The notes below the pieces were generated by a model, which searched no databases, had not been told where the DNA came from, and saw only the letters and a list, made by a program, of their open reading frames with translations. From Desulfobacterales bacterium (lineage in GTDB: Bacteria > Desulfobacterota > Syntrophobacteria > B119-G9), in NCBI GenBank assembly GCA_026992215.1, contig JALXAI010000184.1:1-6928 (forward strand): a stretch of 6,928 bases of DNA. Direction: 5' to 3'. Shown here in pieces: positions 1 to 6,112 of this stretch. Position 1 is the stretch's first letter. Every line of letters begins with the position of its first letter. A program made the position numbers and the translations under genes.

Positions 1-388
1 ATTTTAACCTTATAATAGCACGCTTAAGAGCGGCTTCAGCCCGGGCAAAATCAATGCCTTCTTTCTTCTCCATAAGGCGCCTTTCAGCCCGTTCCTTAGC
101 TGCCCTGGCCCGCATAACATCAATTTCTGTAGCCTTTTCTGCGGCAGGCGAAAGTACCGTGACCTTTTCCGGAAGCACCTCCGCATACCCCCCCATAACA
201 GCTACCTTGGTCAGGCTGTTTCCCTGCCTGTAACGGAGTTCACCGATTTTCAACCTCGCAAGAAAAGGGATATGATGCACCAATACGCCGAATTCACCAA
301 GGTCGCCGGGAGCCACTACTATGTCTACTTCCTCGCTAAGGACAGTCCTGTGAGGCGTCACAATTTCCAATATCAGTTTTTCCGCCAT
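1..388 (-). CDS. atpC: ATP synthase F1 epsilon subunit (3' end cut by window edge)
   Basis: Epsilon is the small F1 rotor subunit that links gamma to the c-ring and can inhibit ATP hydrolysis. The frame is open from ATG at 388 to the left edge (129 codons, no stop); family members are about 130-140 residues, so only a few C-terminal residues are missing. Residues 1-80 fit the N-terminal beta-sandwich, with GEFGVLVHHIPFL at about 31-43, where many homologues have LPGH in place of LVHH. Residues 81-129 are a charged two-helix hairpin. It carries EIDVMRA (89-94 for IDVMRA) and ALKRAIIRL near the end, which resemble the ATP-binding epsilon of Bacillus-type enzymes. It lies 21 bases after atpD; GGTGAG a few bases before the ATG is a plausible ribosome site. 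It is the last synthase gene seen; whether the operon continues is not visible. Confidence 0.96.
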   Translation of the reverse strand, partial: MAEKLILEIVTPHRTVLSEEVDIVVAPGDLGEFGVLVHHIPFLARLKIGELRYRQGNSLTKVAVMGGYAEVLPEKVTVLSPAAEKATEIDVMRARAAKERAERRLMEKKEGIDFARAEAALKRAIIRLK

Positions 389-409
389 AGTCTCACCATC
401 TATCTCTAA

Positions 410-1819
410 TTATGCTCCACCCATAGTTTTGGCCTTTTCAACAGCCTCCTCTATCGTACCCACCATGTAAAACGCCTGCTCCGGCAGCTCATCATGTTTC
501 CCGTCGCAGATTTCTCTGAATCCCCTGATCGTATCTTCCAGCTTCACGTATTTACCCGGGGTACCGGTAAACTGCTCGGCAACATGGAACGGCTGAGAGA
601 GGAATCGTTGAATCTTTCTTGCCCTCGCAACCACGAGCTTGTCCTCGTCGGAAAGTTCGTCCATGCCAAGAATCGCTATGATATCCTGCAGGTCTTTGTA
701 TTTCTGGAGGATCTGCTGAACTTCGCGAGCAGTGTTGTAGTGGTCGGTCCCAAGGAAGTTGGGATCAAGGATTCTGGAGGTCGAATCAAGAGGATCCACC
801 GCCGGATAAATACCCAGCTCCACTATCTGCCTGGAAAGAACAACCGTTCCGTCCAGGTGGGCAAAGGTCGTGGCGGGAGCGGGGTCCGTGAGGTCGTCGG
901 CCGGCACGTAGACGCACTGAACAGAAGTAATGGACCCCTTGGTGGTTGAAGTGATCCTTTCCTGAAGCTCTCCAAGGTCTGTTCCGAGAGTAGGCTGGTA
1001 GCCCACCGCGGAAGGCATGCGTCCCAGCAGGGCGGAAACTTCGGCACCGGCCTGGGTAAATCTGAATATGTTATCTATGAATAGAAGAACGTCCTGCCCT
1101 TCTTCGTCTCGGTAGTATTCTGCCGCGGTAAGCGCCGAAAGGGCAACCCTTGCCCTTGCCCCGGGAGGCTCTGTCATCTGGCCGTAAATGAGGGCTGCAC
1201 GGGGTAAAACCCCGGATTCTTTCATTTCCAGGTAAAGGTCATTCCCCTCGCGGGTCCTTTCGCCCACCCCGGCAAAAACAGAGATACCGCCGTGCTGCAT
1301 GGCGATATTATGAATCATTTCCATCATAATGACGGTTTTGCCGACACCAGCACCGCCGAACATCCCCATTTTACCACCCCTGGGGAACGGCACCAGCAGA
1401 TCTATAACTTTGACGCCGGTTTCAAGAACCGCCACGCTAACATCCTGCTCGGTGAACGGAGGAGCAGGCCTGTGGATGGGATAATACTTGTCCGCCTTAA
1501 CGGGCCCCATCCCATCCACCGGTCTTCCCACAACATTCAATACTCGCCCCAGGGTACTTGGACCCACGGGCATCTGTATAGGATTTCCGGTATCCTTGAC
1601 AGGCATCCCTCTTACCAGCCCGTCAGTGGTATCCATCCCGATACACCTGACTACCCCGTCTCCCAGCTGCTGTTCAACCTCGAGAACCAGGTTATCTTCT
1701 TCATCGCTGATTCCGGGGTTAGTGACCGTCAGAGCGGTTAATATCTTGGGCAACTTGCCTTCCGGAAACCTTACGTCAACAACATTACCTATAACCTGTA
1801 CAATTTTTCCAATATTCAT
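410..1819 (-). CDS. atpD: ATP synthase F1 beta subunit, catalytic
   Basis: The 469-residue product has the usual full length. Beta carries the catalytic nucleotide sites of F1 and makes or hydrolyses ATP at the alpha/beta interface on the cytoplasmic side. Visible in order: N-terminal beta-barrel (about 1-80), Walker A GGAGVGKT (155-162), the GERTREGNDLY segment with the catalytic Glu (E187), Walker B LLFIDN with D249, the alpha/beta signature PAVDPLDSTS (339-348), and a DELSDEDK loop (387-394), the variant of DELSEED that contacts gamma. All key residues are present. The start is ATG at 1819, matching the conserved N-terminal GKIVQVIGNVVDV. An AGGAGG lies 11 bases upstream. It sits 36 bases after atpG and 21 before atpC. 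Nothing suggests truncation or frameshift. It is the F-type beta and not a V/A-type A subunit. Confidence 0.99.
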   Translation of the reverse strand: MNIGKIVQVIGNVVDVRFPEGKLPKILTALTVTNPGISDEEDNLVLEVEQQLGDGVVRCIGMDTTDGLVRGMPVKDTGNPIQMPVGPSTLGRVLNVVGRPVDGMGPVKADKYYPIHRPAPPFTEQDVSVAVLETGVKVIDLLVPFPRGGKMGMFGGAGVGKTVIMMEMIHNIAMQHGGISVFAGVGERTREGNDLYLEMKESGVLPRAALIYGQMTEPPGARARVALSALTAAEYYRDEEGQDVLLFIDNIFRFTQAGAEVSALLGRMPSAVGYQPTLGTDLGELQERITSTTKGSITSVQCVYVPADDLTDPAPATTFAHLDGTVVLSRQIVELGIYPAVDPLDSTSRILDPNFLGTDHYNTAREVQQILQKYKDLQDIIAILGMDELSDEDKLVVARARKIQRFLSQPFHVAEQFTGTPGKYVKLEDTIRGFREICDGKHDELPEQAFYMVGTIEEAVEKAKTMGGA

Positions 1820-1830
1820 TTGTCCCCAAT

Positions 1831-1836
1831 CCTCCT
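1831..1836 (-). promoter_or_regulatory. Shine-Dalgarno site for atpD
   Basis: A perfect AGGAGG (read on the minus strand) ends 11 bases before the atpD ATG, slightly farther than the usual 5-9 bases. A GGGG run lies between it and the start and could also pair. It supports the ATG at 1819 and is the strongest canonical site in the second half of the operon. Confidence 0.7.
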
Positions 1837-1855
1837 GAGATGTTTACTTTGGAGC

Positions 1856-2728
1856 CTATTTCTTTTTCAAAGCTTCAACGCCACCGACAATATCCATCAA
1901 TTCCTTGGTGATGGCTGCCTGGCGCGCCTTGTTAAAGGTTAACGTTAGATCGTGTATAAGTTCCTTACAATTGTTGGTCGCATTGTCCATGGCCGTCATC
2001 CTGGCGGCATGTTCGCTCACCGCGGTGAGATAAAACGATTCCAGCAGCTTGATATATATGTGATTGGGCAACAGATCGTTCAATACCTCAGCATGAGAAG
2101 GCTCGAAAATGTATTCCATGAAAACATCTTCTTCTTTTCGCTCTTCAGGCTCTATGGGCAGCAGCTTGATAACCGTGGGCCTGATTCGTGCCATGCTGTA
2201 GAAATGAGAATAAACCAGGTATACCTCCTCACAAGCCCCCGTTTCAAATAACCCTATCAGCTCATCCCCCAGCTTCCTGGCATCTTCGTAGTTGGGTGAA
2301 CCAAGGAACCCTTCGTATGTCGCCCGCATCGGCACCTTTCTATGCTTGAAATAACTCGTTCCTTTCTTGCCAAGGGAGGTCAGGGAAACCTGGAGTCCTG
2401 CCTGCTCTTTCTCGGCCTTAAACTTTTCCGTGAGGTTCAAAAGATTTGTATTAAAACCACCACAAAGACCCCTGTCAGCAGTCAGAAATACAAGCTCAAT
2501 ATTGTTGATTTCCTCCCTGGCACAAATGAGATCAAAATCTTCAGGGTTTACTCCGGCTGCGACACGACCGATTACTTCAGTGAATTTCTCCGCATAGGGT
2601 ACAAATTCTTCCATGGCTTGCTGCATTTTCCTTAACTTGGCCGCAGCAACCATGTTCATGGCCTTTGTGATCTGCTGTGTTTTCTTTACCGCGTCTATTT
2701 TTCTTTTTATGTCCCGTAGAGCTGCCAT
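1856..2728 (-). CDS. atpG: ATP synthase F1 gamma subunit, central rotor shaft
   Basis: Gamma is the asymmetric coiled-coil shaft that turns inside the alpha3beta3 hexamer and drives conformational change in beta. The 290 residues match the bacterial family length. The N-terminal helix shows RDIKRKIDAVKKTQQITKAM (5-24) followed by MVAAAKLRKMQ (26-36); the Rossmann-like middle domain has TADRGLCGGFN (83-93); the C-terminal helix has MTAMDNATNN (244-253) and ARQAAITKELMDIVGG (268-283), the family signature. The regulatory Cys-containing insertion of chloroplast gamma is absent. It starts at ATG 2728, 45 bases after atpA, and no good Shine-Dalgarno sequence is evident just before it (only ACGGG about 10 bases away). 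This fits the need for one gamma per three alpha and three beta, but that link is inference. It is soluble and has no signal or membrane segment. Confidence 0.98.
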   Translation of the reverse strand: MAALRDIKRKIDAVKKTQQITKAMNMVAAAKLRKMQQAMEEFVPYAEKFTEVIGRVAAGVNPEDFDLICAREEINNIELVFLTADRGLCGGFNTNLLNLTEKFKAEKEQAGLQVSLTSLGKKGTSYFKHRKVPMRATYEGFLGSPNYEDARKLGDELIGLFETGACEEVYLVYSHFYSMARIRPTVIKLLPIEPEERKEEDVFMEYIFEPSHAEVLNDLLPNHIYIKLLESFYLTAVSEHAARMTAMDNATNNCKELIHDLTLTFNKARQAAITKELMDIVGGVEALKKK

Positions 2729-2773
2729 AAGCAGAAACCCGTTCTTTCTCTAAAACGTTCTCAATGCTTCCCT

Positions 2774-4300
2774 TTATCCCAGTTCACTCTGGAAAATTTC
2801 ACCGAACTCAGCGAGCGCCTTGTTAATCTTGCTGTCAAGCTCGTCACTGATTTCCTTTTTCTCCTTGATCTCCACGTAGATCTCGGGATATTTCTCCTCA
2901 ATGAATTGAAGCAATTCCTGCTCGTACCTGGAAACGGCTTCAACCGGAAGCGGATCCAGGAACCCCCTGGTACCGGAGTAGAGAGACACGACCTGTTTTT
3001 CCACGGGCATGGGCTGGTACTGGGGTTGCTTGAGGAGCTCCACAAGCCTCACACCACGATTCAACTGCTGCTGCGTGGCCTTGTCGAGATCGCTGCCAAA
3101 CTTGGCAAAAGCTTCAAGCTCCCTGTACTGAGCCAGGTCCATACGAAGCCTTCCGGCCACTTGTTTCATGGCCTTTATCTGGGCGGCTCCACCAACTCGG
3201 GATACAGAAAGACCCACGTTGATGGCAGGCCTCACACCTACAAAGAAAAGCCCGGGCTCCAGGTAGATTTGCCCGTCGGTAATGGAAATAACGTTTGTCG
3301 GAATGTAAGCGGAGACGTCTCCGGCCTGGGTTTCGATAATGGGAAGCGCCGTCAGGGAACCCGCTCCCTTTTCATCGTTAAGCTTTGCCGCTCGCTCAAG
3401 CAACCTGGAGTGGTTATAAAAGATGTCACCCGGGTAAGCTTCCCGAGCAGGAGGACGCCTGAGCAAAAGGGATACCTGTCGGTAGGCAGCCGCCTGCTTG
3501 GACAAATCGTCATAAATGATGAGAGCGTGCTGGCCTCGATCCCTGTAATATTCTCCCATGGCACAGCCCGCATAAGGAGCGATGTACTGGAGCGTGGCGG
3601 GTTCGCTGGCACACGCGGAGACCACGGTGGTATATTCCATGGCACCGTGTCTTCGAAGCACGTCCACCACCTGGGCAACCGTGGATTGCTTCTGGCCGAC
3701 TGCAACGTAGATACACTTAACACCACTGTCTTTCTGGTTGATGATTGCATCCACCGCAATCGCCGTTTTTCCGATCTGGCGGTCACCGATGATCAATTCC
3801 CTCTGCCCCCTGCCGACAGGCGTCATGGCGTCAATGGCCTTGATACCAGTGTACATGGGCTCGTTAACCGGCTGCCTCTCGATAACGCCGGGAGCAATCC
3901 TTTCGATCCTGGCAAACTCATCGCTTTCAATGGGCCCCTTTCCATCCAGAGGCAAACCCACGGGGTTAACCACGCGCCCGATGAGCGCATCACCCACCGG
4001 GACCGATGCAATCCTCCCGGTTCGCTTAACGCTGTCGCCTTCCTTGATATGGATATCCTCCCCCATGATGGCGACACCAACGTTGTCCTCCTCAAGATTG
4101 AGAGCAAGGCCGTAGATTGTGCCGTGTTCGGTGGGAAATTCGATCAACTCCAGGGCCATGCATTTTTCAAGGCCGTAAACCCTGGCGATACCATCGCCCA
4201 CCGAGAGGACGGTTCCCGTTTCACTCAGATCAACCTTCTTGTCATAATCCTTGATCTGCTCCCTAATAATCTGGCTTATTTCTTCTGCTCTGATTTCCAT
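2774..4300 (-). CDS. atpA: ATP synthase F1 alpha subunit
   Basis: Alpha alternates with beta in the F1 hexamer, binds non-catalytic nucleotide, and supplies the arginine finger to the catalytic sites. Its 508 residues fit the family (about 500-515). In order: the N-terminal helix that binds delta (MEIRAEEISQIIREQI), the beta-barrel with TGTVLSVGDGIARVYGL (28-44), P-loop GDRQIGKT (172-179), Walker B LIIYDD (260-265), and signature PAINVGLSVS (358-367) followed by the arginine finger R368 in SRVGG. YRELEAFAKFGSDLD (392-406) marks the C-terminal domain. The P-loop has Ile at 176, where most alpha subunits have Thr (GDRQTGKT). The start is ATG at 4300, 6 bases after the atpH stop; GGGGTGAG in the atpH end is a likely ribosome site, so translation may be coupled to atpH. 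A long opposite-strand open frame over this gene is a coding shadow. Confidence 0.99.
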   Translation of the reverse strand: MEIRAEEISQIIREQIKDYDKKVDLSETGTVLSVGDGIARVYGLEKCMALELIEFPTEHGTIYGLALNLEEDNVGVAIMGEDIHIKEGDSVKRTGRIASVPVGDALIGRVVNPVGLPLDGKGPIESDEFARIERIAPGVIERQPVNEPMYTGIKAIDAMTPVGRGQRELIIGDRQIGKTAIAVDAIINQKDSGVKCIYVAVGQKQSTVAQVVDVLRRHGAMEYTTVVSACASEPATLQYIAPYAGCAMGEYYRDRGQHALIIYDDLSKQAAAYRQVSLLLRRPPAREAYPGDIFYNHSRLLERAAKLNDEKGAGSLTALPIIETQAGDVSAYIPTNVISITDGQIYLEPGLFFVGVRPAINVGLSVSRVGGAAQIKAMKQVAGRLRMDLAQYRELEAFAKFGSDLDKATQQQLNRGVRLVELLKQPQYQPMPVEKQVVSLYSGTRGFLDPLPVEAVSRYEQELLQFIEEKYPEIYVEIKEKKEISDELDSKINKALAEFGEIFQSELG

Positions 4301-4306
4301 AGAACC

Positions 4307-4852
4307 TTACTCACCCCTTTTTAAATTTTCTTTAATATTTAAAAGTTGTGTTTTTACACTACCATCAATCACCAGGTCTCCAACCTTTGCCACCACTCCC
4401 CCGATAATGTCGGGGTCCGTTTCGGTTTCCGCGATTATCTTGCGCCCCACAATCTTTTCAAGTGCCTTTGTTATGGACGCCAGGGTTTTTTCCTCCAGCG
4501 GTACAGCGCTGATAATTTTTGCCCTGCTTATGTTTTCCAGGTCATCCACCAGCCTGTGATAACACTCGCAGATACTGGCAATAAAAGGCATCCTCTTTTT
4601 TTCGAGAACCAGGGCCAGGAACCTTCGTACCGTGGGACTCAGCTCAAGCTTTTCTACAATAATCTTCAAGATGTTCCGCCGATTCTCAAGAGGATACCGG
4701 GGGTTGGTAATCGCGTTCTCCACCTCGGAGTTTTCCTTGAGGAAAGCTACAAAAGCGTCCAGCTCCTCGCCGTACTTCTTGTAGTTTTTGTCCTCTTGCC
4801 CGATCGTAAGAAGCGCTCGCGCGTAGCGCTTCGCCAAAATTAGGTTCTTCAC
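4307..4852 (-). CDS. atpH: ATP synthase F1 delta subunit (OSCP family), GTG start
   Basis: Delta caps the F1 head and ties the N-termini of alpha to the b/b' peripheral stalk. The 181 residues match the family length. The N-terminal helical domain begins with LAKRYARAL (6-14), the conserved opening; the C-terminal domain holds DPDIIGGVVAKVGDLVIDGS (146-165) and VKTQLLNIKENL, the delta signature. The start is GTG at 4852, chosen because it puts the conserved RYARAL at the usual distance and because GTGA overlaps the atpF stop by four bases. GGTGGTG lies 8 bases upstream and is a good ribosome site. The overlap implies translational coupling to the b subunit, its binding partner. It is soluble and peripheral, with no odd features beyond the start codon. 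Confidence 0.97.
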   Translation of the reverse strand: MKNLILAKRYARALLTIGQEDKNYKKYGEELDAFVAFLKENSEVENAITNPRYPLENRRNILKIIVEKLELSPTVRRFLALVLEKKRMPFIASICECYHRLVDDLENISRAKIISAVPLEEKTLASITKALEKIVGRKIIAETETDPDIIGGVVAKVGDLVIDGSVKTQLLNIKENLKRGE

Positions 4853-5454
4853 TTCGCTTTCACCACCTTCTTTCTAAATTCGTCAATCAAGCGATCATGA
4901 TCTTTCTTCTTGATATTTTTTCGCAGGATCTCCTCGGCCGTTTTAACAGTCATCTCGGCAATTTCCCGCTGGAGATCGGCTTTCGCCATCTTCACTTCCT
5001 GCCTGATGGCGAATTGAGCCTGTTCTTTTATATACTGAGCCTGTTTCCTGGCAGCCTCGATAATCTTCTGTTTTTCCTTCTCACCACTTTCTATGTATTC
5101 CTGGATTATATCTTTTGTTTCCACATCAAGCGCTTCAAGCTTCTTCTGGTATTCCTCGTACTTCTTCTCCGCTTCCGCCTTTTTCAGCTCAAGCTCCTGA
5201 AGGGTCCGCCTTATCGATTCCTTCCTGTTGGCGAGGAAATTTGCCAGCGGTTTCTTCGTTATATAGTACATAATACCAACTAGAATAGAAAAGTTCAAAA
5301 CTCTATAAAGAAAATCCTTGATCTGTCCGCCACCGCCCCCGTGGCCGGTTTCCGCGGCCAGACAGACCGCAGCTAACACGAGGTTCAGCAAAATAATGGC
5401 GCTCCACGAGCCCAACACCGTTAAATAATACTTTTTCGGATCTTTAACTATCAT
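4849..5454 (-). CDS. atpF: ATP synthase F0 b subunit, with extra N-terminal hydrophobic segment
   Basis: The b subunit is a membrane-anchored coiled coil that, paired with b', forms the peripheral stalk holding alpha3beta3 through delta. The 201 residues exceed the usual 155-170. The excess is N-terminal: a hydrophobic stretch at about 11-34 (LTVLGSWSAIILLN and on to AAVCLAA), then a Gly/His linker (37-43), and only then the canonical anchor FLYRVLNFSILVGIMYYIT (48-66). From about 75 to the end it is a charged, Lys/Glu-rich helix ending in a delta-binding region. The first segment could be a cleavable signal peptide (CLA-AET looks like a signal peptidase I site) or a second membrane helix. 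Start ATG 5454 overlaps the b' stop as ATGA and has GGGGAGGAG 6 bases upstream. It is distinct from its neighbour b' in length and N-terminus, though both belong to the b family. Confidence 0.96.
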   Translation of the reverse strand: MIVKDPKKYYLTVLGSWSAIILLNLVLAAVCLAAETGHGGGGGQIKDFLYRVLNFSILVGIMYYITKKPLANFLANRKESIRRTLQELELKKAEAEKKYEEYQKKLEALDVETKDIIQEYIESGEKEKQKIIEAARKQAQYIKEQAQFAIRQEVKMAKADLQREIAEMTVKTAEEILRKNIKKKDHDRLIDEFRKKVVKAK

Positions 5455-5879
5455 TTAACGCTCCTCCCCAGGATTTTCTCGGCCAGTTGGAGAGAGAAAA
5501 TTCGTATCTGTCCTCTAAGCTGTTCTCGAGCCTGCCCAATTTCCTCTTTTATCTTTTCCCTAATGGAAGCAACAAGCTTCTCAGCTTCTTTCTTCGCCTC
5601 CTCAAGGAGACTCTTTTCTTCCTTGAAGGCTTCTTCCTTCATTGCCTGAAGCTTCTGCCTTCCAGCTTTTCTAGCCTCGCGAAGTTCAGCCTGAAACTTC
5701 TCCAGCGCCTCCTGAACTCCCCGATCCAGCTCCTCTATTTTCCTGGTGAATTCATCGATCGTCTCCTGCCTCTTCCTTATAATGCCTCTGATCGGCCTGT
5801 ATAATATCTTATTCATAATGTAGAGAAGGACGAGGAAGTTCACGATCTGAATAAGAAGTGTAATGTTGATGTTTAGCAT
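5451..5879 (-). CDS. atpF': ATP synthase F0 b' subunit (second b-type stator protein)
   Basis: This is the second b-type subunit, which in b/b' organisms forms a heterodimeric peripheral stalk with b. It is also named atpX in some genomes. The 142 residues show one N-terminal membrane helix (ITLLIQIVNFLVLLYIMNK, about 6-24), the conserved ILYRPIRGIIRKRQETID turn into the stalk (25-42), and a long Lys/Glu/Arg-rich coiled coil ending SLQLAEKILGRSVK. I chose ATG at 5879: AGAGGG lies 7 bases upstream and the helix then starts where the family starts. A TTG at 5897 would add six residues (MPEGAS) but has its AAGAAGG directly abutting the codon, so it is less likely. It opens the synthase cluster and overlaps atpF by four bases. 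Homology to atpF suggests an old duplication. Confidence 0.94.
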   Translation of the reverse strand: MLNINITLLIQIVNFLVLLYIMNKILYRPIRGIIRKRQETIDEFTRKIEELDRGVQEALEKFQAELREARKAGRQKLQAMKEEAFKEEKSLLEEAKKEAEKLVASIREKIKEEIGQAREQLRGQIRIFSLQLAEKILGRSVK

Positions 5880-5901
5880 TGATGCACCCTCTGGCAACCT
5901 T

Positions 5902-5925
5902 CTTTGTGTTATTTATATCACAAAG
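5902..5925. repeat. Perfect 7-bp inverted repeat, possible operator
   Basis: CTTTGTG (5902-5908) and CACAAAG (5919-5925) are exact reverse complements separated by a 10-base A/T-only spacer. The spacer holds the candidate -10 of the atp promoter, so a bound repressor would block it. The TTGTG/CACAA halves resemble Rex and CRP/FNR-family half-sites, but those families normally have 8 bases between TGTG and CACA, not 10. Alternatively it is a hairpin in a read-through transcript from rodA. Confidence 0.5.
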
Positions 5926-5940
5926 CCCCCAAGATGTTTT
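5912..5940 (-). promoter_or_regulatory. Candidate extended -10 promoter of the atp operon
   Basis: On the minus strand, TGA-TATAAA (5920-5912) gives an extended -10: five of six bases of TATAAT plus the upstream TGn. Seventeen bases further up, AAAACA (5940-5935) is a poor -35 (three of six), which an extended -10 can compensate for. The predicted start near 5905 would leave a leader of about 25 bases before the b' ATG, with the AGAGGG site inside it. This is the best sigma70-like match I see in the spacer, but it rests on motif reading alone. Confidence 0.4.
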
Positions 5941-6061
5941 GCAAAGCTTTCACTAACTCATAAATTGCTTGTTAACGCAGAACTAAAGAGGAGTAACGTA
6001 AGACCTGCCTATGTTGAAAGATGGAATTACCATAGATACAAACCAATTGCAAGCAAAAAGT

Positions 6062-6112
6062 AAAAAAAATCACAAAAAAAAGCCCCGCACGCATGTTTAC
6101 GACTGAAACATG
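6062..6112 (-). terminator. Weak terminator-like signal after rodA
   Basis: A 7-bp stem (CATGTTT 6112-6106 with AAACATG 6098-6092 on the minus strand, 7-base loop) overlaps the rodA stop codon. It is followed by a ten-base G/C-rich stretch and then two T8 runs (6081-6074 and 6069-6062). The stem is A/T-rich and not adjacent to the T run, so this is not a textbook intrinsic terminator. Termination may be partial, leaving read-through from rodA into the atp genes possible. Confidence 0.35.

Noticed and set aside
494..949. Plus-strand open frames antisense to atpD, including this one and those at 1292-1741 and 1488-1838
   Set aside because: All lie opposite well-supported beta coding sequence and show low-complexity or unrecognisable translations, so they are shadows.
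2906..4324. A 472-codon plus-strand open frame lying antisense to atpA
   Set aside because: It mirrors the highly conserved alpha gene, its translation resembles no family, and it has no operon context. Long antisense frames are a common by-product of codon bias in conserved genes.
5880..5897. A TTG start at 5897 that would extend b' by six residues
   Set aside because: The only ribosome-like sequence abuts the TTG with no spacing, whereas ATG 5879 has AGAGGG at 7 bases and fits the family N-terminus.
5943..5950. Perfect 8-base palindrome AAAGCTTT upstream of the candidate promoter
   Set aside because: It is short and A/T-rich, the kind that occurs by chance, and there is no second copy to support it as a binding site.
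6029..6056. A second promoter-like pair on the minus strand: TTGCTT, 16 bases, TATGGT
   Set aside because: Both boxes match consensus poorly (three and four of six), and it would give a leader of about 140 bases. It is possible, but weaker than the extended -10 nearer b'.
5863..6063. A 66-codon plus-strand open frame covering most of the rodA-atp spacer
   Set aside because: It overlaps the b' start and the candidate promoter, its product is not recognisable, and no convincing ribosome site precedes it.
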